Source: Rhizobium sp. CCGE 510 (GTDB taxonomy: Bacteria > Pseudomonadota > Alphaproteobacteria > Rhizobiales > Rhizobiaceae). Taken from it: a DNA stretch of 32,955 bases. The translations under genes were made by a program, and so were the position numbers. The stretch's first letter is position 1; each line of letters begins with the position of its first letter. Shown in pieces: positions 25,231 through 32,955 of this stretch. The stretch spans positions 1 through 32,955 of the forward strand of contig NZ_AEYF01000042.1 in the NCBI RefSeq assembly GCF_000292525.1. Direction: 5' to 3'. The notes beneath the pieces are model-generated. The model worked only from the letters and a program-made list of their open reading frames with translations. It made no database searches and was not told where the DNA came from.

Positions 25231-25397
25231 GGGGCGCGGCCACTTGCGACAGCTTCGTCCATCCAAGGTTTGGCCTCGGCGATGGCGGACAATCTCAGCG
25301 ATCGACACCCGAGTTATCAGCCGGTCCATGCCGCCACCTCGCCCGGAACAGTTCTTGCACGGTTACTAATATATTTACCGTGGGGAGACCTAATGTC

Positions 25398-25661
25398 ATG
25401 AAATGGTGCACATCCGGAGAGTTCGTCCCTCTGATGCTCGTCGTGAGTGGGCCGGAAAAATACAAACTCGTCGCAACTCTTGTAGAGGCCGCCGAGATGC
25501 TGACCGTTGGCTGGCCGATCGATGATGGAGAAGAATACCTCGTGGCGATTATCGCTTGCCGGGATGCAATACACGGAGAGATTCCGGCTCAGGACGCCCG
25601 AGCAGCGCTTATCCGTGCCGCCGACGAAGCTGGCATTTCGGTGATCACCGCCGTTCACTGA
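25398..25661 (+). CDS. DUF982 protein
   Basis: An 87-residue protein of the DUF982 family, very common in Rhizobium. The pattern VPLMLVVSGPEKYKLVATLVEAAEML then GWPIDDGEEYLVAIIACRDAIHGEI and ARAALIRAADEAGI fits the family well. The role is unknown; such genes often occur on plasmids and islands. ATG 25398 follows GGGGAGA about 12 bases away. Its own promoter must lie within the AT-containing stretch before 25380. Confidence 0.75.
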   Translation: MKWCTSGEFVPLMLVVSGPEKYKLVATLVEAAEMLTVGWPIDDGEEYLVAIIACRDAIHGEIPAQDARAALIRAADEAGISVITAVH

Positions 25662-25949
25662 GTTCGCAGCCGACGATGAAATGGGTTCATGGCTTCGTCA
25701 CGCCGCCGCCCTGTCGTTCGGCAGCATGCGCAGGTCCATGAGCGGCGGCTGATGGGAGCCCGTCAACGCAGTCGCTGCGCATCGTATCTCGCGCCACGGG
25801 CGCTTCTGACCCGGATATCTGACGGAATTAGGCGCAGAGCTTCCCCAACCTCCATCATCGTCGGCTCAAGCCTGGGATCACGAAGGGTGGGATGATGTTC
25901 CGGCCAACTCCTCCGCCGACGCAACTCGCGTCGCACTTCCCTTACCTCA
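25662..25949. other. Intergenic region without recognisable gene
   Basis: Between the DUF982 stop and the BA14K-like stop (convergent genes) I see no gene I can support. Frames on both strands stay open by GC bias, but no start with a ribosome site and no family motif is present, and no U-tract terminator stands out. Confidence 0.5.
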
Positions 25950-26456
25950 TTACGGCGAATAGCACTGCTGGCGCGGGCCGTTATAGGGTTGGAACGTATT
26001 GTCGTAGGCGCGATAGGACCGATATCGGTTGGCGCACCAGGCGACATGGCCTGAACCCATGCTGGGCGCAGGCTCGACATAACGCGGCTGCGCGACAATG
26101 GCGCCGCCGATGACTGCGCCGGCGCCGAAGGCGGCGAGCGGATACCAGTAACCGTTATAATGGCGATAGCCCGGACGGTAATAACTATATCCGCGATAGC
26201 CGCCGTAATAGCCGGGGCGATAGCCGCCGCCGTAGCCCGGCCGATAGTAGGCGCCTGGGCGATAACCAGGCCGATAGTAGCCGCCCGGACGATAGCCGGG
26301 GCGATAGTAGCGGCGGTATTGGACATTCTCGGCTGCAGAGGATTTTTCCACCTGCGGGGCGGTGGGCATCTGGATTGCCTGCGACGGCGCAAAGCCCGTC
26401 AGGACCACGGCTGCAGCCAGAACTGCAGTCGCGATCTTGTTTCTCAGCCCGATCAT
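25950..26456 (-). CDS. BA14K-like exported Tyr/Gly/Pro-rich protein
   Basis: A 168-residue protein. Signal peptide about 1-27 (IATAVLAAAVVLTGFAPSQA), then a repeated Arg-Pro-Gly-Tyr segment (about 47-100, unit RPGYRPGGYY) and a hydrophobic stretch AAFGAGAVIGGAIVAQP, then the C-terminal MGSGHVAWCANRYRSYRAYD and CYSP end that defines BA14K-type proteins, with two cysteines. Probably surface or periplasmic; BA14K is an immunoreactive protein in Brucella, function uncertain. ATG 26456 follows GGGAGATGAAGC. A truncated duplicate of its 3' end lies about 0.8 kb away on its downstream side, at 25131-25230. Confidence 0.8.
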   Translation of the reverse strand: MIGLRNKIATAVLAAAVVLTGFAPSQAIQMPTAPQVEKSSAAENVQYRRYYRPGYRPGGYYRPGYRPGAYYRPGYGGGYRPGYYGGYRGYSYYRPGYRHYNGYWYPLAAFGAGAVIGGAIVAQPRYVEPAPSMGSGHVAWCANRYRSYRAYDNTFQPYNGPRQQCYSP

Positions 26457-26600
26457 TGCTTCATCTCCCATTCAACAGCGATCACCGCCTGCCCAGCAAC
26501 GCTTTCGTGCCCGAATGGTTCCGAAAGCAGCCGGGGCCGGCTGCTATCCCTTTTAGCGAGGCTGAACTGAACCGGACATTAACCGGCGCAGGCGATGCGA

Positions 26601-27935
26601 TCAGGCAACGGCGGAGATTTTTGCCTGGTCGCCCTGCAGGCGGTTCACCATGAAGTTCGAATACCATTCGAGGAACTGCATGACGCCGCCCTCGTGCAGG
26701 GAGGAATAGGGGCCGGGTTCATAGGCGGGCGAGTGGATGCCGAAAGCATTCTCTTCGACGATGCGGCGATCCTGGTCGTTGGTCTCGGTCCAGACGTGGG
26801 TCAGTTCCTCGAGATTGTAATCCACGCCTTCGACCGCGTCCTTGTGGACGAGCCACTTGGTCGTCACCGCCGTCTCGTTGGCGCTGAGCGGCAGCACCCG
26901 GAAGGAGATGGCGTGGTCGCCAAGCAGGTGGTTCCAAGTGGTTGGGTAGTGGAACAGCAGCATCGTGCCGATATGGCTGATCGAGATATCGTCGGCAAGC
27001 GGACGCGTGACGGCGCGCTTGCCCGACATGGTGTAGCTCTCGGCATCCTCGATCAGCGGCATGCGGGCGGTGCGGAACTGACCGTCCGGCGAAATCTGGA
27101 ACTTGCTCGGCAGGCCGGCGGCCTCGCAGCGCGCCCAATGGCCGGCGATTTCGGGATCGTCGGCGCCGCCATCCGTGCCGGTGACGCTCGGGGCTTCGGG
27201 ATAGGTGCGGCAAAGCTCGGGGTGATTGGCGGCGCAGTGATAACACTCGCGGTTATTTTCCCAGACGAGCTTCCAGTTGCCCTTCTCGATGATCGTGCTC
27301 TGGAAGGCGACCTTGCTCTCGCTGATCCGGTGCGGCGCGACATAGGGCTCGATCTTGTCGCGCACCGGCTGGAAGTCCGGGGCGGTATTGGCAAGGCAGA
27401 TGAAGACATAGCCCGCAACGATTTCGCAGTGGACGGGCTTCAGGTTGAAACCGGTCTTATCGAAATCATCGCCCATGTGGCGGGCGAAGGCGAGCTTGCC
27501 CTCAAGATCATAGGTCCACTGATGATAGGGGCAGACGAGACGCACGGAGGAGCCGTGCTCCTTGGTGCAGACGCGCGAGCCGCGATGACGACAGCTGTTG
27601 TGGAAGGCACGGATGACATTGTCGCGGCCGCGGACGACGACGACCGGATAGCTGCCGATCTGGACGGTGAAATAGGCGCCGGGCTTCGGCAGTTCGCAAT
27701 CATGGCCGATGAACAGCCAGTCGCGATAATAGATCATCTCCATGTCGAGCTGGAAATAATCCTCGTCGATATAAAACGGCCGCTCGAGGCTGAAGCCCTC
27801 ACGACGGCCCTTGAGCTGACGCAAAACGTTGCTGCGAATATCCATCTTCATGTCCTCGTGCACCCGGTTGCCACCCTCGAGCAGAAGGCCGGCGGAAGCG
27901 CGCCCGCTTCCTTCTCCTTCGGGAGAATTGTTCAT
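26601..27935 (-). CDS. Rieske non-heme iron oxygenase, GbcA-like
   Basis: A 444-residue Rieske oxygenase alpha subunit. The 2Fe-2S site is CRH (C115, H117) and CPYH (C135, H138). The mononuclear iron site is NRECYHCAANH (N228 to H238). The C-terminal SPAYEPGPYSSLHEGGV resembles glycine-betaine/quaternary-ammonium demethylases (GbcA, stachydrine demethylase), which remove a methyl as formaldehyde with electrons from a ferredoxin reductase (GbcB). No reductase is adjacent, so the electron donor is elsewhere. Starts at 27935 (ATG), M29 (27851) and M31 (27845, behind GAGG) are possible. Two 14-base repeats precede the first ATG. Confidence 0.8.
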   Translation of the reverse strand: MNNSPEGEGSGRASAGLLLEGGNRVHEDMKMDIRSNVLRQLKGRREGFSLERPFYIDEDYFQLDMEMIYYRDWLFIGHDCELPKPGAYFTVQIGSYPVVVVRGRDNVIRAFHNSCRHRGSRVCTKEHGSSVRLVCPYHQWTYDLEGKLAFARHMGDDFDKTGFNLKPVHCEIVAGYVFICLANTAPDFQPVRDKIEPYVAPHRISESKVAFQSTIIEKGNWKLVWENNRECYHCAANHPELCRTYPEAPSVTGTDGGADDPEIAGHWARCEAAGLPSKFQISPDGQFRTARMPLIEDAESYTMSGKRAVTRPLADDISISHIGTMLLFHYPTTWNHLLGDHAISFRVLPLSANETAVTTKWLVHKDAVEGVDYNLEELTHVWTETNDQDRRIVEENAFGIHSPAYEPGPYSSLHEGGVMQFLEWYSNFMVNRLQGDQAKISAVA

Positions 27936-28278
27936 GGCGCCATTTAATCACCTAGGCCCATTTAATCACCTGGCATCCCTGCCGCTTGGTTGTAATGCGA
28001 CATCGGCTTCGAAATTGGCGACAGGGAGCGGCAAGCCAAAAGCTACCCATCCCAGTTGCTGACATCGCCCGACTCTCCATGCGATTATCGTCAATTGCGA
28101 CATGACGTAAAGGGCCGTTGCGCAAAGAGGTCGGCTGGCTGGTATCGGTGGCCATCGCGTTTGCGACACCTGTCGGCATTTGCGTTTTCAGTCGGTCGGC
28201 TGCCGCGCGATTTTAACATCGCCTTAAGCATACCGCCCTATCCTGCTGCTGATTCAGACCGAGCGAAGAACGCGAACC
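27936..28278. promoter_or_regulatory. Regulatory gap between Rieske gene and 28279 gene
   Basis: A 343-base gap between divergent genes. It holds the direct repeat CCATTTAATCACCT at 27940-27953 and 27958-27971 (period 18), directly before the Rieske start, and a small inverted repeat CGACA-CC-TGTCG at 28164-28175. No RNA gene or ORF that I can support is present. Both promoters should lie here. Confidence 0.45.
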
Positions 28279-28887
28279 ATGGCCAGACTCCGTTATTTCG
28301 ACGCGAAAGATGCTAACAGATTGCAAGAGCGGCAGCCGATCGCCGCGCATTCCGAATTCCTGCGCACCGGCCGGATACCGCGCGAGCGGCGGCACTGGCT
28401 GGCCGAGGAAAAACGCTATTTCACCCATGATGAGGTCGCCGAGAAGACTGGCCGCAAGCTACAGGTGGCCGGTGAAAAGACGCATCAGCACATCAACGGC
28501 TTTCACCACTCGATCCAGTTTCCGAAGATGATCTTTCACCGGACGCTGGAGGACAGCCCGCATCTCGGCTATTGCCACGTCACCGCCGCACGGACGAAGT
28601 TCGCCCATTACGAAGAGGTGAGCTGGGCCTTCTATATCGCCAATTTCTATTCCGACATTGGCGAGAACGACAATTTCTTCGAACGCATCGATGTCGGCTA
28701 TTCCCGCATGTATTTCGCGGTCGCCATCAAAGCGGGCGAGGATTCCCAGGAAAAGATGAGCATCGATCGGTCGGTGCGCGGCAACGGCCTGCTCTTCCGC
28801 ACCCACGATCCGCAGGCGGCGATCCGCAACATCCTGCTGCTCGGCGCCCGCAACGAACAACTGCGCGAAATCATCCGCCAGCTATGA
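28279..28887 (+). CDS. Conserved protein of unknown function
   Basis: A 202-residue soluble protein with no signal peptide or membrane span. It reads like a real conserved gene: ATG 28279 in a GAACC leader, high coding bias, motif-like segments HSEFLRTGRIPRERRHWL (about 24-41), EEVSWAFYIANFYSDIGE (about 112-129) and a C-terminal LLLGARNEQLREIIRQL. I do not recognise the family with certainty. It is divergent from the Rieske gene and 57 bases before the Sua5 gene. Confidence 0.7.
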   Translation: MARLRYFDAKDANRLQERQPIAAHSEFLRTGRIPRERRHWLAEEKRYFTHDEVAEKTGRKLQVAGEKTHQHINGFHHSIQFPKMIFHRTLEDSPHLGYCHVTAARTKFAHYEEVSWAFYIANFYSDIGENDNFFERIDVGYSRMYFAVAIKAGEDSQEKMSIDRSVRGNGLLFRTHDPQAAIRNILLLGARNEQLREIIRQL

Positions 28888-28943
28888 AACTTGCTCATGC
28901 TCGAGGCCAACAACGCGATTGATCGCGGGCGGCGGAACGCCTA

Positions 28944-29951
28944 ATGACTGCCGGAACGAGAGCACCCGGACAGGACATGGCACGCACGATCGACATTGAG
29001 GCAGACAGGCAGGCAGCGCTCGAGGCGGCCTGCGCCGCTCTTGCCGGCGGCTTTGCCATCGCCATTCCGACCGAGACCGTCTACGGCCTTGCCGCCGATG
29101 CCACCAATCCGGCAGCGATCACCCGCATCTACGAGACAAAGGGACGGCCGCGCTTCAACCCGCTGATCTGCCACATGGCCGATCTCGCCATGGCCGAAGA
29201 GCACGCCGCATTCGATCCGGTGTCGCGGGCGCTCGCCGCCGCATTCTGGCCCGGCCCGTTGACCCTGGTGCTGCCGTTGAAGCCAGAAAGCCCGATCCAT
29301 TCGCTGGCGACCGCCGGGCTCGACAGCGTCGGCATCCGCGTGCCGAAGGGTTTTGCAGGCGCATTGATCGGCGCCTTCGGGCGACCGCTCGCAGCCCCCA
29401 GCGCCAATACGTCGGGCGCAATCAGCGCAACGAGTGCCGCCCACGTCGACGCCGATCTCGGGGCGAAGATCCCGTTGATCCTCGATGCGGGCCCAAGCGC
29501 CGTCGGGGTCGAATCGACCATCGTCAAGGTGGAGGGCGACCGGGTAAGGCTGCTTCGCCCCGGCGGTCTCGCGGCACGCGAGATCGAGCGCGTCGCAGGC
29601 CGGCCGCTGCTCAGGGCGAAGACAGCATCGGCGGCGATCGAAGCACCAGGGATGCTCGCCTCGCACTACGCGCCTGACGCCTCGGTGCGCCTCAATGCGA
29701 CGACGGTCGAACCCGGTGAGGCGTTGATCGCCTTCGGCGGTGCGGCGGTCTCCGGTGCAAACGGCGCCCGGATCGTCCTCGATCTCAGCCCGTGCGGCGA
29801 CCTTGCCGAGGCGGCGGCCAATCTTTTCGACTACATGAAGCGGGCCGACGCCACCGGAGCGTCGAGCATTGCCTTTTCGGCCATCCCCGAGGACGGGTTG
29901 GGCGAAGCGATCAACGATCGCCTGCAGCGGGCAGCTGCACCCCGCCACTAA
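28944..29951 (+). CDS. L-threonylcarbamoyladenylate synthase (Sua5/TsaC type)
   Basis: A 335-residue Sua5-type enzyme. It makes threonylcarbamoyl-AMP for the t6A37 modification of ANN-decoding tRNAs. The YrdC core shows PTETVYGLAADAT (about 42-54), YETKGRPRFNPL (about 62-73), AFWPGPLTLVL, and SANTSG, and it has the longer C-terminal Sua5 domain (about 225-330), so it is Sua5 rather than short TsaC. Start at ATG 28944 (behind GGCGGAAC) or ATG 28977. It is followed by the FAD oxidase gene, 26 bases away. Confidence 0.93.
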   Translation: MTAGTRAPGQDMARTIDIEADRQAALEAACAALAGGFAIAIPTETVYGLAADATNPAAITRIYETKGRPRFNPLICHMADLAMAEEHAAFDPVSRALAAAFWPGPLTLVLPLKPESPIHSLATAGLDSVGIRVPKGFAGALIGAFGRPLAAPSANTSGAISATSAAHVDADLGAKIPLILDAGPSAVGVESTIVKVEGDRVRLLRPGGLAAREIERVAGRPLLRAKTASAAIEAPGMLASHYAPDASVRLNATTVEPGEALIAFGGAAVSGANGARIVLDLSPCGDLAEAAANLFDYMKRADATGASSIAFSAIPEDGLGEAINDRLQRAAAPRH

Positions 29952-29977
29952 AGAATAACGATTGAGGATTGAACCCG

Positions 29978-31414
29978 ATGAGCAGCCCCAGCATTTCCGC
30001 CGAACTTCTCGACCGCTTCGCCGCCATCGTCGGCGACAAATACGCGCTTGCCAGCGAGGCCGATCTGGCGCCGCATCTGATCGAAAACCGCGGGCTCTAT
30101 CACGGTTCCTCCCCTCTCCTCCTGAAGCCCGGCTCGGTCCAGGAAGTTTCCGATATCATGAAACTTGCGACGGAGACCGGGACGGCGATCGTGCCGCAGA
30201 CCGGCAATACCGGCCTCGTCGGCGGCCAGACGCCGCGTCAGGGCAAGTCCGATATCATCCTGTCGCTCGAGCGCATGAACCGGATCCGCGATATCGATCC
30301 GGTGGCGAACGTGCTGGTGGCCGATGGCGGCGCCATCCTGGCCGAGGTGCAGAAGGCAGCCGAGGCGCATGGGCGGCTGTTTCCACTGTCGCTCGGCTCA
30401 GAAGGTTCCTGCCGCATCGGCGGCAACCTTTCCACCAATGCCGGCGGCACGGCGGTGCTTGCCTACGGCAATATGCGCCAGCTCTGCCTCGGCCTGGAAG
30501 TGGTGCTGCCGACCGGCGAGATCTGGGACGGTTTGCGCCGTCTGAAGAAGGATAATACCGGCTACGACCTGCGCGACCTTTTCATCGGCGCCGAAGGCAC
30601 GCTCGGCATCATCACCGGTGCGGTGCTGAAGCTGTTTCCCCAACCGCTCGGCCATCAGGTGGCATTCGCCGGCCTGAATTCGGTCGAGGATGCGCTTGGT
30701 CTGTTCGATCTCGCCTCCAGCCTCTGCGGCGCCTCGCTCACCGGCTTCGAGCTCATGCCGCGTTTCGGCGTCGAAATCACCACGCGCCACATCGACGGCG
30801 TGCGTGACCCGCTGGAAGCGGCCTATCCCTGGTATGTGCTGATCGATATTTCAACGTCGGACTCGGCCGAGACGGCGGAGCGGATGATGAACGGCGTACT
30901 GGAACAGGGCTTCGAGGCCGGGCTGGTGCTCGATGCGGCGATCGCTTCATCGGTTGCCCAGCAGAAAGCCATCTGGCACATGCGCGAAAGCATGTCGGAT
31001 GCCCAGAAGCCGGAAGGCGGGTCGATCAAGCACGACGTTTCCGTGCCGGTATCGAAGGTTCCGCATTTCATCGCCGAGGCCGAAGAAGCGGTGATGGCGG
31101 CAATGCCTGGAGCCCGTATCTGCGCCTTCGGCCATATGGGCGACGGCAATATCCATTACAATATTTCCCAGCCGCTCGGCGCCGACAAGGATGCCTTCAT
31201 CGGCCGCTGGCACGAGATGAATCACATCGTGCATGGATTGGTGCTGGCGCATGGCGGCTCGATCTCGGCCGAGCACGGCATCGGCCAGCTGAAGCGCGAT
31301 GAGTTGGCGGCGATCCGCCCGGCGATCGAAATCGAGCTGATGCGCCGCATCAAGCGCGCCTTCGACCCCGCCAATATCATGAACCCGGAAAAAGTCGTCA
31401 GCCTCGACGTTTGA
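29978..31414 (+). CDS. FAD-binding oxidase, GlcD/D-2-hydroxyacid dehydrogenase type
   Basis: A 478-residue protein of the vanillyl-alcohol-oxidase/PCMH FAD fold. It has PQTGNTGLVGGQTP and LSLERMNRIRDIDP in the FAD domain, GAEGTLGIITGAVLKLFP, and the C-terminal FGHMGDGNIHYNISQP and SAEHGIGQLKRDEL motifs of GlcD/D-lactate and D-2-hydroxyglutarate dehydrogenases. It probably oxidises a D-2-hydroxyacid; the exact one is open. The frame opens at TTG 29969, but ATG 29978 lies about 10 bases after GAGG. Cotranscribed with the Sua5 gene is likely. Confidence 0.9.
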   Translation: MSSPSISAELLDRFAAIVGDKYALASEADLAPHLIENRGLYHGSSPLLLKPGSVQEVSDIMKLATETGTAIVPQTGNTGLVGGQTPRQGKSDIILSLERMNRIRDIDPVANVLVADGGAILAEVQKAAEAHGRLFPLSLGSEGSCRIGGNLSTNAGGTAVLAYGNMRQLCLGLEVVLPTGEIWDGLRRLKKDNTGYDLRDLFIGAEGTLGIITGAVLKLFPQPLGHQVAFAGLNSVEDALGLFDLASSLCGASLTGFELMPRFGVEITTRHIDGVRDPLEAAYPWYVLIDISTSDSAETAERMMNGVLEQGFEAGLVLDAAIASSVAQQKAIWHMRESMSDAQKPEGGSIKHDVSVPVSKVPHFIAEAEEAVMAAMPGARICAFGHMGDGNIHYNISQPLGADKDAFIGRWHEMNHIVHGLVLAHGGSISAEHGIGQLKRDELAAIRPAIEIELMRRIKRAFDPANIMNPEKVVSLDV

Positions 31415-31437
31415 GGGCGACGGCGAGGGAAAAGCCC

Positions 31438-31613
31438 TCACCCGCCTGCCGGCGCTGACCGGGGTCGAGCCACTGGTCTCGACCCGTCCTTCGGACCCCC
31501 GTAAACGGGGCGAAGGGACCATGCCGCAACCTCTCCGTTCCCCCGCCAACCTCTCGCTGGGCACGTCTCCTCTCCCCGTTCTTCACGGGGAGAGGGTTAG
31601 GGTGAGGGGCAGC
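31438..31613 (+). repeat. RIME-like palindromic intergenic repeat, copy D
   Basis: Same family: it starts CTCACCCGCCTGCCGGC and ends GGGTTAGGGTGAGGGGCAGC. It differs by an insert of about 45 bases in the first hairpin (a second small palindrome, GGTCGAGCCACTGGTCTCGACC), so it is the longest copy. It ends within about 10 bases of the IS left end, so the IS inserted beside or in it. Confidence 0.8.
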
Positions 31614-31616
31614 CAT

Positions 31617-32955
31617 CGGTACAGCCCGGGCAGATCCCTGACAGAATGAACCGGGTTGATGGTTGACAAGTCATAGTGCGTCGGAGGGAGGGCTTCCGAT
31701 GCCATTTGTGGAGACTTGTCGCATGGAAGAACGTGTTCGGATGCTGTCGGACTATGTTTCGGGGCATTGGAGTGTGAGTGATCTTTGCCGTCGTTACGGT
31801 GTGAGCCGGGAGACATTTTACGCCTGGCGCAAGCGGCAGATGAGCGGTGCGGACGACTGGTTTGTCGACCGCTCGCACGGTACGGTTTCGTGCCCGCATC
31901 GCACGCCGGCAGCCCTTGTCGATCAGGTGATTGCGCTGCGTCAGCGGTTTCCGCATATGGGGCCGCGCAAGCTTTTGGCTTTGTTGCAGCGCCAGTCGGC
32001 GCAGACATCTTGGCCGGCGGCCTCGACGATCGGCGACATCCTCAAACAGGCAGGTCTTGTGGAGACTTCCAGGCGCCGCCGCAGGGCCCTGGATCAGGGT
32101 CGCCCGTTCAGCGAGGCAAGGCAAGCCAATGATGAATGGAGCGTGGACTTCAAGGGCTGGTTCCGCACCCGCGACCAGCAGCGCATCGATCCGCTGACGA
32201 TCAGCGACAGCTACAGCCGGTTTCTGATCGATGTGCGCATTGCTCCGCAGACCATCGAGGGCGTGCGGCCGGTGTTCGAAGAGGCCTTCCGCACCCATGG
32301 CCTGCCGTTTGCGATCCGCTGTGACAATGGTTCGCCCTTCGGCAGCCATGGAGCCGGCGGCCTGACCCGATTGTCGACCTGGTGGATCAAGCTCGGCATC
32401 GAGGCGCACTTCATCGCGCCGGCATCGCCCCAGGAGAACGGCAGGCACGAACGCATGCATCGCACTCTGAAGGCCCAGACATCCAAACCGCCGGCCGACA
32501 ATGCCGGCCAGCAGCAGGTCCGTTTCGATGCCTTCCGCCAGCACTACAACGAGGAGCGCCCGCATGAAGCGTTGGGCCAACGCCCGCCCGCCGACCTCTA
32601 TCGGCCCAGCCAGCCGCGTGCGATGCCTGACCGTCTCGACGATCCCTGGTATGATGCCGACCACCAGGTGCGCCGTGTACGTGACAGCGGCGAGATCAAA
32701 TGGAAGGGAGGCCGGCTGTTCGTCAGCGAAGCCCTTGCCGGCGAACTCGTCGGACTGAGCGAGCTGGAAAACGGCGATCACGTCGTGCGCTTCTGCAATC
32801 GCGACATCGGCCTCATCGGCCCGGACGGCCGCTTCCGTCGCTTCGCTCCGCCGCGCCCGCCCAGGCCGATGAGGCCCGAAGCAGCACACACGACAGAATG
32901 AAAACTGTCAGGTATCATCCCGGTCCAAAGTGTCGACTATCAACCCGGTCGTTCA
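31617..32955 (+). mobile_element. IS481-like insertion sequence
   Basis: An element of about 1.34 kb with one transposase gene. The ends are inverted: left CCGGGTTGATGGTTGAC (31651-31667) matches the reverse of right GTCGACTATCAACCCGG (32932-32948). A second copy of the motif lies 25 bases from each: outward on the left (CCGGGCAGATCCCTGAC, 31626-31642) and inward on the right (GTCAGGTATCATCCCGG, 32907-32923). The right end is also at bases 1-20. The exact left boundary is uncertain by several bases, and the right flank is outside the window, so target duplication cannot be seen. Confidence 0.8.
31699..32901 (+). CDS. IS481-family DDE transposase
   Basis: A 400-residue transposase. It has an N-terminal helix-turn-helix (LSDYVSGHWSVSDLCRRYGV, about 15-34), a second DNA-binding part, and an rve integrase core with the DDE residues in SVDFKGWF, RCDNGSPFG and SPQENGRHERMHRTLK. 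The C-terminal tail (PPRPPRPMRPEAAHTTE) is Pro-rich. The reading frame is complete, so the copy may be active. ATG 31699 follows GGAGGGAGGG; an upstream TTG at 31663 lies within the IS end and is less likely. Confidence 0.93.
   Translation: MPFVETCRMEERVRMLSDYVSGHWSVSDLCRRYGVSRETFYAWRKRQMSGADDWFVDRSHGTVSCPHRTPAALVDQVIALRQRFPHMGPRKLLALLQRQSAQTSWPAASTIGDILKQAGLVETSRRRRRALDQGRPFSEARQANDEWSVDFKGWFRTRDQQRIDPLTISDSYSRFLIDVRIAPQTIEGVRPVFEEAFRTHGLPFAIRCDNGSPFGSHGAGGLTRLSTWWIKLGIEAHFIAPASPQENGRHERMHRTLKAQTSKPPADNAGQQQVRFDAFRQHYNEERPHEALGQRPPADLYRPSQPRAMPDRLDDPWYDADHQVRRVRDSGEIKWKGGRLFVSEALAGELVGLSELENGDHVVRFCNRDIGLIGPDGRFRRFAPPRPPRPMRPEAAHTTE

Noticed and set aside
25763..25949. Possible protein relic on the minus strand
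   Set aside because: The open frame is mostly a shadow of the BA14K gene, and the remainder shows no motif or start.
26595..27947. 450-residue plus-strand open frame opposite the Rieske gene
   Set aside because: Low-complexity composition typical of antisense frames; the minus strand carries the full Rieske motifs.
28941..29948. Minus-strand 335-residue frame opposite Sua5
   Set aside because: Same coordinates as the real gene; composition is Gly/Arg/Asp-rich without motifs.
1..32955. tRNA, rRNA or CRISPR array
   Set aside because: None recognised on reading; no regular repeat array and no cloverleaf-like gene were seen, though this was not computed.

Overview
The window looks like chromosome of a Rhizobium of the R. 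leguminosarum/R. etli kind. The evidence is high GC with strong C/G third-position bias, a bioMNY biotin uptake operon, DUF982 and BA14K-type genes, and several copies of palindromic intergenic repeats typical of rhizobia. All product calls are made by reading motifs; no database search was run.

Layout. Bases 1-20 are identical to the last 20 bases of the window, which are the right end of an IS481-like element lying at about 31.62-32.95 kb. The window therefore runs from the end of one IS copy to the end of a second copy in the same orientation. From 38 to 2516 are a DUF559 nuclease-like gene, an intergenic repeat and bioM-bioN-bioY. From 2.5 to 4.8 kb is an accessory patch: a small Gly/Asp-rich membrane-anchored protein with its own terminator, a possibly frameshifted small gene, a HEAT-repeat protein, and a short in-frame relic resembling the 3' end of bioY. 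From 4.8 to 7.1 kb a LysR regulator is divergent from an orphan ectoine synthase (ectC without ectA/ectB), followed by a 2H phosphoesterase and, on the other strand, a hotdog thioesterase.

From 7.7 to 18.4 kb is a housekeeping block: histone-deacetylase-family amidohydrolase, xseB, an SDR, a pirin, dxs, then tlyA and an RlmD/TrmA-type RNA methyltransferase. A chemoreceptor gene and a DUF4424 gene on the opposite strand lie between dxs and tlyA. From 18.5 to 23.7 kb are an HxlR regulator divergent from an SDR across a perfect inverted repeat, a metallo-beta-lactamase-fold hydrolase, and an acyl-CoA dehydrogenase/enoyl-CoA hydratase pair with a LiuR-like palindrome upstream. From 23.9 to 31.4 kb are a CorA/ZntB transporter, a decayed BA14K fragment, a DUF982 gene, an intact BA14K-like gene, a Rieske oxygenase (GbcA-like), a conserved unknown, a Sua5/TsaC enzyme and a GlcD-type FAD oxidase. 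The IS element closes the window.

The most unusual items are the orphan ectC with its regulator, the two relics (bioY 3' end and BA14K 3' end), the paired 25-nt-spaced motifs at both IS ends, and the same IS end at both window edges around a segment carrying dxs. I did not find a clearly new multi-gene system. The best candidates for something undescribed are the ectC/lysR unit and the 2.8-4.7 kb accessory patch.
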